DNA of 62,971 nucleotides from Oscillospiraceae bacterium (GTDB lineage Bacteria > Bacillota > Clostridia > Oscillospirales > Acutalibacteraceae). Shown here piece after piece: positions 6,340-14,420 of the stretch. How positions within the stretch are numbered: position 1 is the first letter of the stretch; every line of letters begins with the position of its first letter. The DNA is taken from positions 1 to 62,971 of the forward strand of contig JAAYOC010000027.1 in assembly GCA_012520505.1 (NCBI GenBank), read 5' to 3'. The notes beneath the pieces are model-generated. The model worked only from the letters and a program-made list of their open reading frames with translations, had not been told where the DNA came from and did no database searches. A program made the position numbers and the translations under genes.

Positions 6340-8733
6340 ATGTATCAAGTAATGAAAAGAGACGGGAAAATTGCAGATTTTAATATCGTAAAAATATCGG
6401 ATGCAATAAAAAAAGCTTTTGAAGCAGTTGAACGTAATCATCATCCGAGTGTTATTGATATGTTGGCACTTAAAGTTACAGAAGATTTTGAGTCAAAAAT
6501 AGCAAACGGTTTAATTAGCGTTGAAGATATTCAAGATAGCGTAGAGAATATACTTGTACAGGCAGGATATACCGATGTAGCAAAAGCATATATTCTTTAT
6601 CGTAGACAACGTACAAAAATTAGAAATATGAAATCGACAATCCTTGATTATAAGGATACGGTTAATAGCTATGTAAAAGTAACAGACTGGAGAGTTAAAG
6701 AAAATTCTACGGTTACATATTCTGTTGGCGGATTAATTCTTAGCAATTCAGGTGCTGTTACAGCAAATTATTGGTTATCGGAAATCTATGATGATGAGAT
6801 TTCTAACGCTCACCGTAATGCAGATTTACATATACACGATCTTTCTATGCTTACGGGGTATTGTGCAGGCTGGTCTTTGCGCCAACTTATTGAAGAAGGG
6901 CTTGGTGGCGTTCCCGGTAAGATTACTTCATCTCCGGCGGCACATTTAGCTACACTTTGCAATCAAATGGTAAACTTCCTTGGAATTATGCAAAACGAAT
7001 GGGCTGGAGCTCAAGCTTTCTCGTCATTTGATACATATCTTGCTCCTTTTGTTAAAGTGGATAATTTAAACTATGAGCAAACAAAAAAATGTATAGAATC
7101 CTTTATATATGGTGTTAACACACCAAGTAGATGGGGAACACAAGCACCTTTCTCTAACATTACTCTAGACTGGACTGTGCCTGATGATTTAGCAGAACTT
7201 CCGGCTATTGTCGGTGGAAAGGAAATGGATTTCAAATATAAAGATTGTAAAGCAGAAATGGACATGATCAATAAAGCATTTATTGAAATTATGTTAGAAG
7301 GCGATGCTGAAGGTCGTGGATTTCAATATCCAATTCCTACCTACTCGGTTACTAAAGATTTTGACTGGTCAGAAACAGAAAATAATAAACTTTTATTTGA
7401 AATGACGGCTAAATACGGTACACCTTATTTCTCAAACTATATAAATTCTGATATGGAGCCTAGTGATGTAAGGAGTATGTGTTGTCGCTTGCGCCTAGAT
7501 CTTCGTGAATTGCGCAAAAAGTCCGGTGGCTTTTTTGGTAGCGGAGAAAGCACGGGGTCAATAGGTGTTGTTACGATAAACATGCCTCGAATCGCGTATT
7601 TATCACAAACTAAAGAAGATTTTTATAAACGTCTTAATCACCTAATGGATATAGCTGCTCGTTCTTTGCATATCAAACGTTCAATTGTTACTAAACTTTT
7701 AGATGAAGGTCTTTATCCTTATACAAAGAAATATTTGGGAACATTTGAAAATCATTTTTCAACCATTGGTTTGGTTGGTATGAATGAAGCTGGTCTTAAC
7801 GCACCATGGCTTCGTGCTGATATGACTAGTGAAAAGACAAGAGAATTTAGTAAGGAAGTTTTGAATCATATGAGAGAACGTCTTTCTGACTATCAGGAAA
7901 AATATGGCGATTTATATAATCTCGAAGCTACACCTGCGGAATCTACCAGTTATCGTTTAGCAAAGCACGATGTAGAAAGATATCCGGCGATTATAACTGC
8001 GGCAAAAGAAGGTGAGACACCTTACTATACAAACAGCTCACATTTGCCTGTTGGTTTTACTGATGATGTTTTTGAAGCGCTTAAATATCAGGACGAATTG
8101 CAGACGCTTTATACATCCGGAACCGTATTTCATGCTTTTCTTGGCGAAAAACTTCCTGACTGGAAAGCGACAGCAAACCTTGTTAAAGCTATTGCTGAAA
8201 ATCACCATCTTCCTTATTACACTATCTCTCCAACCTATTCTGTTTGTCAGGAACATGGTTATTTAGTAGGCGAACAGTTTGAATGCCCAACTTGCCATAA
8301 ACCGACTGAAGTTTATAGTCGTATTACCGGTTATTATCGACCGGTCCAAAACTGGAACGCAGGAAAAACTCAAGAATATAAAAAGCGAAAAGAATATAAT
8401 ATTGCTGCTCATGTTATTCCAACTGCAAAGGTTACAATGAAGGTTTTAGACAATAAGTTTGAAGAAGCAATTGAGACTTTAAAAGATGACGATATGAAAT
8501 TACTTTTTTTTACATCTAAAACCTGTCCTAATTGCGGTGTAGCAGACAAGATGCTTCGTGAAGCAGACATTTTGTTTGATAAAATTCTTGCCGAAGAGAA
8601 TTGGGATTTAGTGAAAGAATTTAACGTAACTCAGACACCGACATTGGTAGTCCAGGGTAAAAATGGTACAAAAGCATATACAAATATTTCCAGTATTACA
8701 AAATATGTTGAAGAAAATTACTTTCACTTATAA
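6340..8733 (+). CDS. nrdD: Anaerobic ribonucleoside-triphosphate reductase with a C-terminal thioredoxin-like domain
   Basis: 797 aa. An ATP-cone allosteric domain covers about 1-95 (MKRDGKIADFNIVKISDAI). The glycyl-radical reductase core follows. Near the C-terminus a zinc site (CQEHGY ... CPTCHKP) precedes the glycyl-radical loop SRITGYYRPVQNWN. Residues ~715-797 form an extra thioredoxin/glutaredoxin-like module: FFTSKTCPNCGVADK with a CxxC site and a TPTLVV cis-proline strand. The enzyme reduces NTPs to dNTPs anaerobically. The fused redox domain suggests reduction by an internal dithiol rather than formate; that is inference. AAAGGTGG precedes ATG 6340, and nrdG lies just upstream in the same transcript. 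Confidence 0.94.
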   Translation: MYQVMKRDGKIADFNIVKISDAIKKAFEAVERNHHPSVIDMLALKVTEDFESKIANGLISVEDIQDSVENILVQAGYTDVAKAYILYRRQRTKIRNMKSTILDYKDTVNSYVKVTDWRVKENSTVTYSVGGLILSNSGAVTANYWLSEIYDDEISNAHRNADLHIHDLSMLTGYCAGWSLRQLIEEGLGGVPGKITSSPAAHLATLCNQMVNFLGIMQNEWAGAQAFSSFDTYLAPFVKVDNLNYEQTKKCIESFIYGVNTPSRWGTQAPFSNITLDWTVPDDLAELPAIVGGKEMDFKYKDCKAEMDMINKAFIEIMLEGDAEGRGFQYPIPTYSVTKDFDWSETENNKLLFEMTAKYGTPYFSNYINSDMEPSDVRSMCCRLRLDLRELRKKSGGFFGSGESTGSIGVVTINMPRIAYLSQTKEDFYKRLNHLMDIAARSLHIKRSIVTKLLDEGLYPYTKKYLGTFENHFSTIGLVGMNEAGLNAPWLRADMTSEKTREFSKEVLNHMRERLSDYQEKYGDLYNLEATPAESTSYRLAKHDVERYPAIITAAKEGETPYYTNSSHLPVGFTDDVFEALKYQDELQTLYTSGTVFHAFLGEKLPDWKATANLVKAIAENHHLPYYTISPTYSVCQEHGYLVGEQFECPTCHKPTEVYSRITGYYRPVQNWNAGKTQEYKKRKEYNIAAHVIPTAKVTMKVLDNKFEEAIETLKDDDMKLLFFTSKTCPNCGVADKMLREADILFDKILAEENWDLVKEFNVTQTPTLVVQGKNGTKAYTNISSITKYVEENYFHL

Positions 8734-8756
8734 ATATGCTTATGAACAATGTTTAA

Positions 8757-8797
8757 GCAAAGGCATCGATTTAATTACGGTGCCTTTGCGTTTTTTT
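8757..8797 (+). terminator. Rho-independent terminator after nrdD
   Basis: A 12-bp stem (GCAAAGGCATCG with CGGTGCCTTTGC, one G-U pair) with a 9-nt loop is followed by seven T residues. Confidence 0.93.
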
Positions 8798-8836
8798 GTT
8801 ATTTTAACATAGCAATTTTTTTAAAATACAAAATGT

Positions 8837-8865
8837 TTGAGGTATTTACTTTTATGTGATACAAT
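8837..8865 (+). promoter_or_regulatory. Promoter of the mgtE leader
   Basis: TTGAGG, a 17-bp spacer and TACAAT, predicting transcription from about 8872. The resulting leader is about 228 nt before mgtE. Confidence 0.75.
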
Positions 8866-8897
8866 GGACACGCAATTTTTTAAAAAGGAGGCATTAC

Positions 8898-9008
8898 ATG
8901 GATACAGGCGATTCGAGTAGTCGAAGGTATTTGAAAAACAGTCTTTGCGAAAAATTAAATGAGAATACTGCCTTACTAAATCCATGTAATATACGCATGG
9001 ATGCGTGA
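8898..9008 (+). CDS. Leader peptide uORF upstream of mgtE (36 codons)
   Basis: ATG 8898 has a perfect AAGGAGG six bases upstream. The frame gives a 36-residue peptide starting MDTGDSSSRRYL and ending NIRMDA, stopping at TGA 9006-9008. It is hydrophilic with no signal peptide. Its position in a leader ahead of a terminator and the pairing of its start region with downstream sequence suggest a regulatory translation unit rather than a functional protein. I do not recognise the peptide. Confidence 0.6.
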   Translation: MDTGDSSSRRYLKNSLCEKLNENTALLNPCNIRMDA

Positions 9009-9029
9009 GTGCGTTCTTCATGTTTAACT

Positions 9030-9067
9030 TACCGCTGAGACTAAAAAATAGTTGAAGCGGTATTTTT
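9030..9067 (+). terminator. Attenuator terminator in the mgtE leader
   Basis: The stem has 7 bp (TACCGCT with AGCGGTA), a 2x2 internal mismatch, and 4 bp, around an A-rich loop, followed by five T residues. It lies 33 bp before the mgtE start, so it would stop mgtE transcription unless disrupted. Confidence 0.75.
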
Positions 9068-9099
9068 ATGCCTGCTTCTAAAGTGAGGAGGTATTTAAA

Positions 9100-10428
9100 A
9101 TGAGAATTAATTATGATGCAAAAGAATTGCTGGCATTACAAGAAAAAATAAATAAATTGAATCCTGTAGATTTAGCGGAACAACTTGTGGAGTTACCGGA
9201 AGCAGAGTCAGTTATTTGGATTAAGCTTTTAAATAAAGATTTGTTAGCCGATGGTTTTGCTCTTTTGCCAAAGAAACACAAAATTCGGATTATGGAATCT
9301 TTGTCCGATGAAAAAATGATGATACTTGTTAAAGAACTTGATGAAGACGAGCTGGTTGATACACTTCAGGAATTACCGGCAAATATAGTCAGAAGAATAA
9401 TGACTCGTTTCGTAGATGAAGAGAGAAGACCAATAATAAATCAACTTTTAGGTTATCCAAAAGATAGTGTAGGCTCTATTATGTCTGTTGATTTTCTTTT
9501 TGTGAAAAATACGGTTAGTCCATCTGAAGCAATAGAGAGAATATTAAAGTCCAATCTTGATGCGAACAGATTGGAGCAAATATGGGTAACAGATGAATCG
9601 CTTATTCTTATAGGATATGTTCATTTGGCTGACCTTTTAAGAAACAAGGAAAATGAAATAAACTCCTTTTTATGTCCAATTGTGGCGAGCGTATATGCGA
9701 CCGATGACCAAGAAGTTGTTGCTAAAATAGCACATAAATATAATTTGGCAGAAATTCCGGTTACTGATTCAGAAGGCAGATTAATTGGTTTTGTCCCGGC
9801 TGAGTGGGCGATTGAGATCATGTACGAAGAATATGAAGAAGACTTAGCTAATATTCACGGTATTACAGAATCTTCCCCTGATGAAGCATACTGGGAAAAA
9901 TCCAGTTTTCAAATAGCAAAGGATAGGACAATGTGGCTTATTATTTGCTTGTTAACAGCAACTTTTACCGGATTTGTTATTCAAAAATACGAAGCAGTTT
10001 TAGCGACCAGTGTGATTTTAACAGCATATATTCCTATGTTGATGGACTCCGGAGGAAATGCGGGTACACAGTCATCAACAACAATTATTACAGCTCTTTA
10101 TTCAGGAGAAGTAAATTATAAAGAAATTTTTAAGGTAATCTTCAAAGAGTTTAAAATTGGAATAATTGCGGGAGTAGCACTTGTTATTGTTAATATGTTT
10201 AGGATGCTTTTTTTAGATGGCGTAAGTTTACAAGTGAATTTGACAGTATCAATTACTTTGCTTTTGACTATTGTTTTATCAAAAATCATGGGTGGAATAT
10301 TACCTTTAATTGCTGAAAAAATTAAAATAGACCCGACAATAATGGCAGGTCCTCTTATTACTACAATAGTTGATACTTTTGTTTTGTTGGTTTATTTTGA
10401 AGTAGCGAGCTCGTTGTTGGGAATATAG
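9100..10428 (+). CDS. mgtE: Magnesium transporter MgtE
   Basis: 442 aa. A superhelical N-domain (about 1-130, LQELPANIVRRIMTRF) precedes paired CBS domains (about 135-250), then a five-helix membrane domain (about 275-440) with the signature PMLMDSGGNAGTQSST that lines the ion pore. MgtE is a Mg2+ channel gated by Mg2+ binding in the cytosolic domains. GAGGAGG lies 8 bp before ATG 9100. Expression is probably set by the attenuating leader upstream. Confidence 0.95.
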   Translation: MRINYDAKELLALQEKINKLNPVDLAEQLVELPEAESVIWIKLLNKDLLADGFALLPKKHKIRIMESLSDEKMMILVKELDEDELVDTLQELPANIVRRIMTRFVDEERRPIINQLLGYPKDSVGSIMSVDFLFVKNTVSPSEAIERILKSNLDANRLEQIWVTDESLILIGYVHLADLLRNKENEINSFLCPIVASVYATDDQEVVAKIAHKYNLAEIPVTDSEGRLIGFVPAEWAIEIMYEEYEEDLANIHGITESSPDEAYWEKSSFQIAKDRTMWLIICLLTATFTGFVIQKYEAVLATSVILTAYIPMLMDSGGNAGTQSSTTIITALYSGEVNYKEIFKVIFKEFKIGIIAGVALVIVNMFRMLFLDGVSLQVNLTVSITLLLTIVLSKIMGGILPLIAEKIKIDPTIMAGPLITTIVDTFVLLVYFEVASSLLGI

Positions 10429-10492
10429 GTGCCCTTATCCCCCCTCGGGGCTTATAATGAAATCAACGTATTTGTATAATATTTAAGAAAGT

Positions 10493-10521
10493 ATACGGTA
10501 TGACTTTATGTTATACCGTAT
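10493..10521. promoter_or_regulatory. Dyad between mgtE and the FecCD operon
   Basis: ATACGGTAT and ATACCGTAT are perfect inverted 9-bp arms separated by 11 nt. TATAAT (10475-10480) ends 12 bp before it. It could be an operator of the importer operon or a weak terminator (no T run). No Fur or MntR consensus is visible. Confidence 0.4.
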
Positions 10522-10674
10522 GTTTCTTGGTTTAAGTTTAATATGAGGATAAAAAATTTAATTTAGAAATTAAAGAACCTTTTGTCTAGAGACTAAAAAA
10601 TTAATTTAGAAGTAGAAAAACAATAGAATGGATTGTCGATAGTGATTAGACGATTGCTAGAAAGTGAGACAGGA

Positions 10675-11784
10675 ATGAAAGGTAAAGATAATAGTTTCGA
10701 TGAATTAAAGGATAATATAGTATGCCATAGTGGTGGCATTCAAGGTTATCATCGTTCTATTCGACGTAAACAATATGTAGTTTTTGTTTTGTTTGTTTTG
10801 ATGATGTTTTTTATGCTTGTTTCAGTTAACGCGGGTTCGTCTAATATGTCTTTGCGAGAGGTCTTTCAAACTTTAGTAGGTTACGGTGATGAACGTTCAT
10901 TTGTAGTAATTTGGCGGTTGAGAATGCCTCGTGTTATTGGGGCCGTAGTGGCAGGCGCTGGGCTTTCTGTTGCAGGTTGTGTTATGCAAAATTGTTTGAA
11001 AAATCCATTGGCTTCACCTACGACTCTTGGTGTGTCTGCTGCGGCTACTTTTGGTGCCAATTTTGCCATTATTGTTTTAGGTGCAGGTATGCTTTTGAAC
11101 ACTGCATCTGATGCAGTAAATATTAACAATCCATATCTTGTCACATTTTGTGCTTTTTGTTGTGCCATAGGTGCATTACTCCTTATTTTAGCGCTTTCTA
11201 AGTTGCGAGGGTTTTCTCCTGAATCTATTGTGCTGGCAGGTACGGCACTTAGTTCATTATTTAGTGCAGGAACAACGATTATACAGTATTTTGGCGACGA
11301 TGTGAAAATTGCTGCAGCATTGTTTTGGACATTTGGCGATTTGGGGCGCATTTCATGGAAAGAAAATTTTGTAATGGCAGTAATTGTTTTCGGCTCTCTT
11401 GTATACTTTATGTTTATGCGTTGGAATTATAATGCTATGGCAAATGGTGAAGAGGTTGCTAAAGGTCTTGGTGTAAAAACATCAAAAATTCGATTTTGGG
11501 GACTTTTATTTTCATCTTTACTTACTGCCGTTTCAGTTTCTTTTATGGGTATGATTGGGTTTATAGGTTTAATTGGACCGCAAATTATGAAACGTATTGT
11601 CGGTTCTGATTACCGTTTTTTGATTCCGGCATCGGCATTGATGGGTGCGGTAATTCTCTTATCTGCGGACACTGTAGCTCGGACGGTTATTTCTCCAATA
11701 GTTCTTCCTGTTGGGGCTGTGACGTCTCTTTTGGGTGCTCCAATGTTTTTCTATATGTTATTGAAAGGAAAACGAGTTAAATGA
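10675..11784 (+). CDS. FecCD-family ABC transporter permease
   Basis: 369 aa with about ten hydrophobic segments after a polar N-terminus of ~35 residues. Family motifs: LRMPRVIGAVVAGAGLSVAGCVMQ, written here in part as RMPRVIGA and GLSVAGC, then NPLASPTTLGVS and GMIGFIGLIGPQIMKR. This family forms the BtuC/FhuB-type channel for siderophores, heme, cobalamin or other metal chelates. ATG 10675 is chosen (GTGAG six bases upstream) over TTG 10633, which has no ribosome site. It overlaps the ATPase gene by 4 bp. Confidence 0.87.
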   Translation: MKGKDNSFDELKDNIVCHSGGIQGYHRSIRRKQYVVFVLFVLMMFFMLVSVNAGSSNMSLREVFQTLVGYGDERSFVVIWRLRMPRVIGAVVAGAGLSVAGCVMQNCLKNPLASPTTLGVSAAATFGANFAIIVLGAGMLLNTASDAVNINNPYLVTFCAFCCAIGALLLILALSKLRGFSPESIVLAGTALSSLFSAGTTIIQYFGDDVKIAAALFWTFGDLGRISWKENFVMAVIVFGSLVYFMFMRWNYNAMANGEEVAKGLGVKTSKIRFWGLLFSSLLTAVSVSFMGMIGFIGLIGPQIMKRIVGSDYRFLIPASALMGAVILLSADTVARTVISPIVLPVGAVTSLLGAPMFFYMLLKGKRVK

Positions 11785-12536
11785 AGTTAGAAGTTAAAAA
11801 TTTGTATTTTAGTTATCGCTCAGATATTGAAGTTATAAAGGATGTATCATTTTCTGTAGATGCTGGAGATTGTATTGCTGTGTTAGGTATAAACGGAGTT
11901 GGTAAAACAACGATGATTAAGTGTATTAACCGTATTATAAAACCTAATTCGGGAGAAATTTTTCTTGATGGAAAGTCAACTTTATACATGAATGGCAATG
12001 AAGTCGCGCGAAATATAGGATATGTGCCTCAAGGTTGCGAATTTGTCGATGGTTCAGTTTTTGATACAGTATTACTTGGAAGAAAACCTTTTATAAAATG
12101 GGATGTGACATCTGAGGATTTAGAAATTGTCCAAAATGTTCTGTATACTATGAACTTAGAAACATTTGCAGATCGAAATGTAAATGCCCTTAGTGGTGGA
12201 GAACGTCAAAAAGTATCTATCGCCAGAGCTTTGGCACAACAGGCGTCTGTTTTACTTTTTGATGAACCTACCAGTAATTTAGATATTAAAAATCAATTGG
12301 AAGTTTTAGACATAATAAAACGTATAGTAAAGTCACAAAAGCTTACAGCAATCGTGGTTATTCATGATTTAAATCTTGCTTTACGTTTTGCAGATAAGTT
12401 TTTAATAATGAAGAATGGTACTGTGTATAATTATGGGGATGAATCTGTGATTAATTCTAAAACTATTTATGAAGTTTATGGTATAAATGTTGATGTGATA
12501 AAGCATGGAGAGTTTAGGGTTGTTATACCTAAATAG
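11781..12536 (+). CDS. FecE/FepC-type ABC transporter ATPase
   Basis: 251 aa. Walker A GINGVGKTT, Q-loop near YVPQG, signature LSGGERQKVSIARAL, Walker B LLFDEPTS and a switch His (VIHDLN) are all present. The start overlaps the permease stop (ATGA), indicating coupled translation. It powers import through the FecCD permease. Confidence 0.93.
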   Translation: MKLEVKNLYFSYRSDIEVIKDVSFSVDAGDCIAVLGINGVGKTTMIKCINRIIKPNSGEIFLDGKSTLYMNGNEVARNIGYVPQGCEFVDGSVFDTVLLGRKPFIKWDVTSEDLEIVQNVLYTMNLETFADRNVNALSGGERQKVSIARALAQQASVLLFDEPTSNLDIKNQLEVLDIIKRIVKSQKLTAIVVIHDLNLALRFADKFLIMKNGTVYNYGDESVINSKTIYEVYGINVDVIKHGEFRVVIPK

Positions 12537-12562
12537 AATATTGAATATGGAGGAGTTATAAG

Positions 12563-13672
12563 ATGAAAAAATGGATTGCAGGACTATTATGTTTGTTGAT
12601 GGTAGTATTGTTTTGTGCTTGTGACAAACAAGGAAAAATAACTACCGGAGATTCTCAAAACGATGGAAATTTTGAAATAATTGATATGTGTGATCGTACG
12701 GTGACAATTCCGACTGATGCAAAAAGTTTTGCTTGTATTGGTCCTGGCTGTCTTCGCCTATATTGCTATGTTGCGGATGAAAGCAAACTTGCCGGTATAG
12801 AAGAAGTAGAAAAATCTTGGGGTGAGGGTGGACGAACCTACCGCATGGCTATGGAAAATGTAGAAGAATATGCTATTATCGGTCCAGGCGGTCCTGGAAA
12901 TGCACCAGATGCAGAAATGCTTTTTGCTGCTAAGCCGGATGTTATTTTTTCATGTTATGCTATGGAAAAAGCAGAAATTGATGAATTGCAAAAAAAGATT
13001 AATATTCCTATTGTAATCTTAAGTTACGGCGAAGCTAGTTTGTTTGCCGAAGAAATCAATGAATCGCTTCGTATTATTGGAAAAGTTACTGGAAATACGA
13101 AACGTGCAGAGAGTTTGATTACTTACCTTACTGATGCGAAAGAAGATTTAATGAGTCGAACTGCCGGAGTGAAAACTCCTGTTAGAGCATACCTTGGTTG
13201 TCAATCAAATCGTGGTGCTCATGGTATTGAAAGTACGACTGGGGATTACCCTATGTTTGATGTGCTACATGCCGAAAATGTAGTTGCAACAGCAGGTATT
13301 AATCAGTACATTATGTTAGATAAGGAAAAGTTGGTAGAAATGAACCCTGAAGTAATTATCATAGACGCAGGAGGTTTGTCTATTCTTCAGGAAGATTATA
13401 AAGCTAATCCTAAATTTTATAATTCCCTTAGTGCTGTTAAAAACGGAAAGGTATATTTGCAAATGCCATTCAACTATTACCATACAAATATTGATATTGC
13501 ATTGGCTGATGCTTATTACATAGGTAAGGTATTATATCCGGAATTGTTTGCCGATATAGATCCTGCTGAAAAATTTGATGAGATTACTATGGAGATGCTT
13601 GGCATTAAAGCATATGACAAGATTGCAGAAAGCTATTATGGTGGTTTTCAATCTGTAAAATTGGGGAAATAA
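12563..13672 (+). CDS. FepB/BtuF-type substrate-binding lipoprotein
   Basis: 369 aa. The lipoprotein signal ends at a lipobox with Cys20 (VLFCAC). The fold matches cluster A-II metal-chelate receptors: CDRTVTIP at the start of the domain and IGPGCLRLYCY, the GPGxLRL motif of iron-type receptors. A GPGGPGNAPD loop and several cysteines could belong to a ligand site. The ligand cannot be read from sequence; an FmdE-family neighbour hints at a metal or metal-cofactor. Confidence 0.88.
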   Translation: MKKWIAGLLCLLMVVLFCACDKQGKITTGDSQNDGNFEIIDMCDRTVTIPTDAKSFACIGPGCLRLYCYVADESKLAGIEEVEKSWGEGGRTYRMAMENVEEYAIIGPGGPGNAPDAEMLFAAKPDVIFSCYAMEKAEIDELQKKINIPIVILSYGEASLFAEEINESLRIIGKVTGNTKRAESLITYLTDAKEDLMSRTAGVKTPVRAYLGCQSNRGAHGIESTTGDYPMFDVLHAENVVATAGINQYIMLDKEKLVEMNPEVIIIDAGGLSILQEDYKANPKFYNSLSAVKNGKVYLQMPFNYYHTNIDIALADAYYIGKVLYPELFADIDPAEKFDEITMEMLGIKAYDKIAESYYGGFQSVKLGK

Positions 13673-13691
13673 AAGAAAAGGTTGAATAAAT

Positions 13692-14219
13692 ATGGATAAA
13701 AAAATACTTTGGGAAAAATCCGTTGCTTTTCATGGACATGAGTGTCCTGGTCTTACCATAGGTTACAGAGCTGCTTTATATGCTGTTGATTTGTTGGAAT
13801 TGACTTTTTCTGATGATGAACAAGTAGTTTGTATTTCTGAAAATGATGCTTGTGGTGTGGATGCTATTCAGGTAATTTTAGGTTGTTCTGTGGGAAAGGG
13901 AAATCTACTTTTTCACATGACGGGAAAACAGGCATTTTCTTTTTATAACCGTAAGACTGGCAAATCTGTTCGTTTGGTATTAAAAAGAAAACAGGGAATG
14001 GATCGTCAACAATCTTTTGAACATTATCATTCTTGTCCCGCTGATGAATTATTTGAAGTTAAGGAAACTACTATTCAAGTTCCGGAATATGCACGGATTT
14101 TTGATTCTTATGACTGTGATAGGTGCGGTGAAACTGCTGGTTTAAATTGGATTAGATTAAAGGGTGACAAGAAACTATGTATAGATTGTTATGAAAGTTA
14201 TGATAGGTTCAATGTATAA
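13692..14219 (+). CDS. FmdE-family protein with C-terminal zinc ribbon
   Basis: 175 aa. The FmdE domain shows FHGHECPGLTIGYRAA and ENDACGVDAIQVILGCSVGKGN, with the conserved His/Cys set likely to bind metal. The C-terminal ~35 residues carry CDRCGE ... CIDCYE, a zinc-ribbon knuckle. FmdE was named from the molybdenum formylmethanofuran dehydrogenase operon, but stand-alone members occur widely in anaerobes with unclear function. As the last gene of the importer operon, it may handle the imported metal or cofactor; that is inference. No formylmethanofuran dehydrogenase genes are nearby. Confidence 0.87.
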   Translation: MDKKILWEKSVAFHGHECPGLTIGYRAALYAVDLLELTFSDDEQVVCISENDACGVDAIQVILGCSVGKGNLLFHMTGKQAFSFYNRKTGKSVRLVLKRKQGMDRQQSFEHYHSCPADELFEVKETTIQVPEYARIFDSYDCDRCGETAGLNWIRLKGDKKLCIDCYESYDRFNV

Positions 14220-14230
14220 GAATAGATAGA

Positions 14231-14258
14231 AAAGGCCTCGCAAAAGCGAGGTCTTTTT
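14231..14258 (+). terminator. Terminator of the FecCD/FmdE operon
   Basis: AAAGGCCTCGC and GCGAGGTCTTT pair around a 4-nt A loop and run into a T stretch. Confidence 0.92.
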
Positions 14259-14365
14259 GGTTGCTTTACTGTATTTGTTTTGTAAAGAAAACTTTTTACA
14301 TTTTATTGTAAAATTTACATTTTACTTTATTGTAAAATCTTAGCGAGAACTTTTTGTTACTTTTG

Positions 14366-14394
14366 TTTACTTTTACACTGCTAAATAATATAAT
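14366..14394 (+). promoter_or_regulatory. Promoter of the alanine racemase gene
   Basis: TTTACT, a 17-bp spacer and a perfect TATAAT, ending 26 bp before the start. Upstream, TTTATTGTAAAAT occurs twice (around 14301 and 14326). Confidence 0.7.
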
Positions 14395-14420
14395 ATACAG
14401 TAAGTTTTGGGAGGTGTGAT

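Larger units (their letters stand above)
8872..9067 (+). promoter_or_regulatory. Structured mgtE leader, candidate Mg2+-responsive attenuator
   Basis: The leader holds an upstream ORF (8898-9008) and an intrinsic terminator (9030-9067) just before the mgtE ribosome site. ATTACATGGAT (8893-8903, containing the uORF start codon) is perfectly complementary to ATCCATGTAAT (8980-8990). ATCCATG can instead pair with a second CATGGAT at 8996-9002, so two folds compete. AGTCTTTGCG (8940-8949), inside the uORF, can pair at 9 of 10 positions with 9033-9042, the left arm of the terminator, making it a candidate anti-terminator. I do not recognise the M-box consensus. Mg2+ control is inferred from the downstream gene. 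Confidence 0.6.

Noticed and set aside
8872-9067. M-box (ykoK) magnesium riboswitch
   Set aside because: I do not see the conserved M-box core sequences; the region is explained better by a uORF, competing stems and a terminator. A covariance search would settle it.
10881-11351. 156-codon open frame on the minus strand
   Set aside because: It is antisense to the FecCD permease and mirrors its hydrophobic codons.
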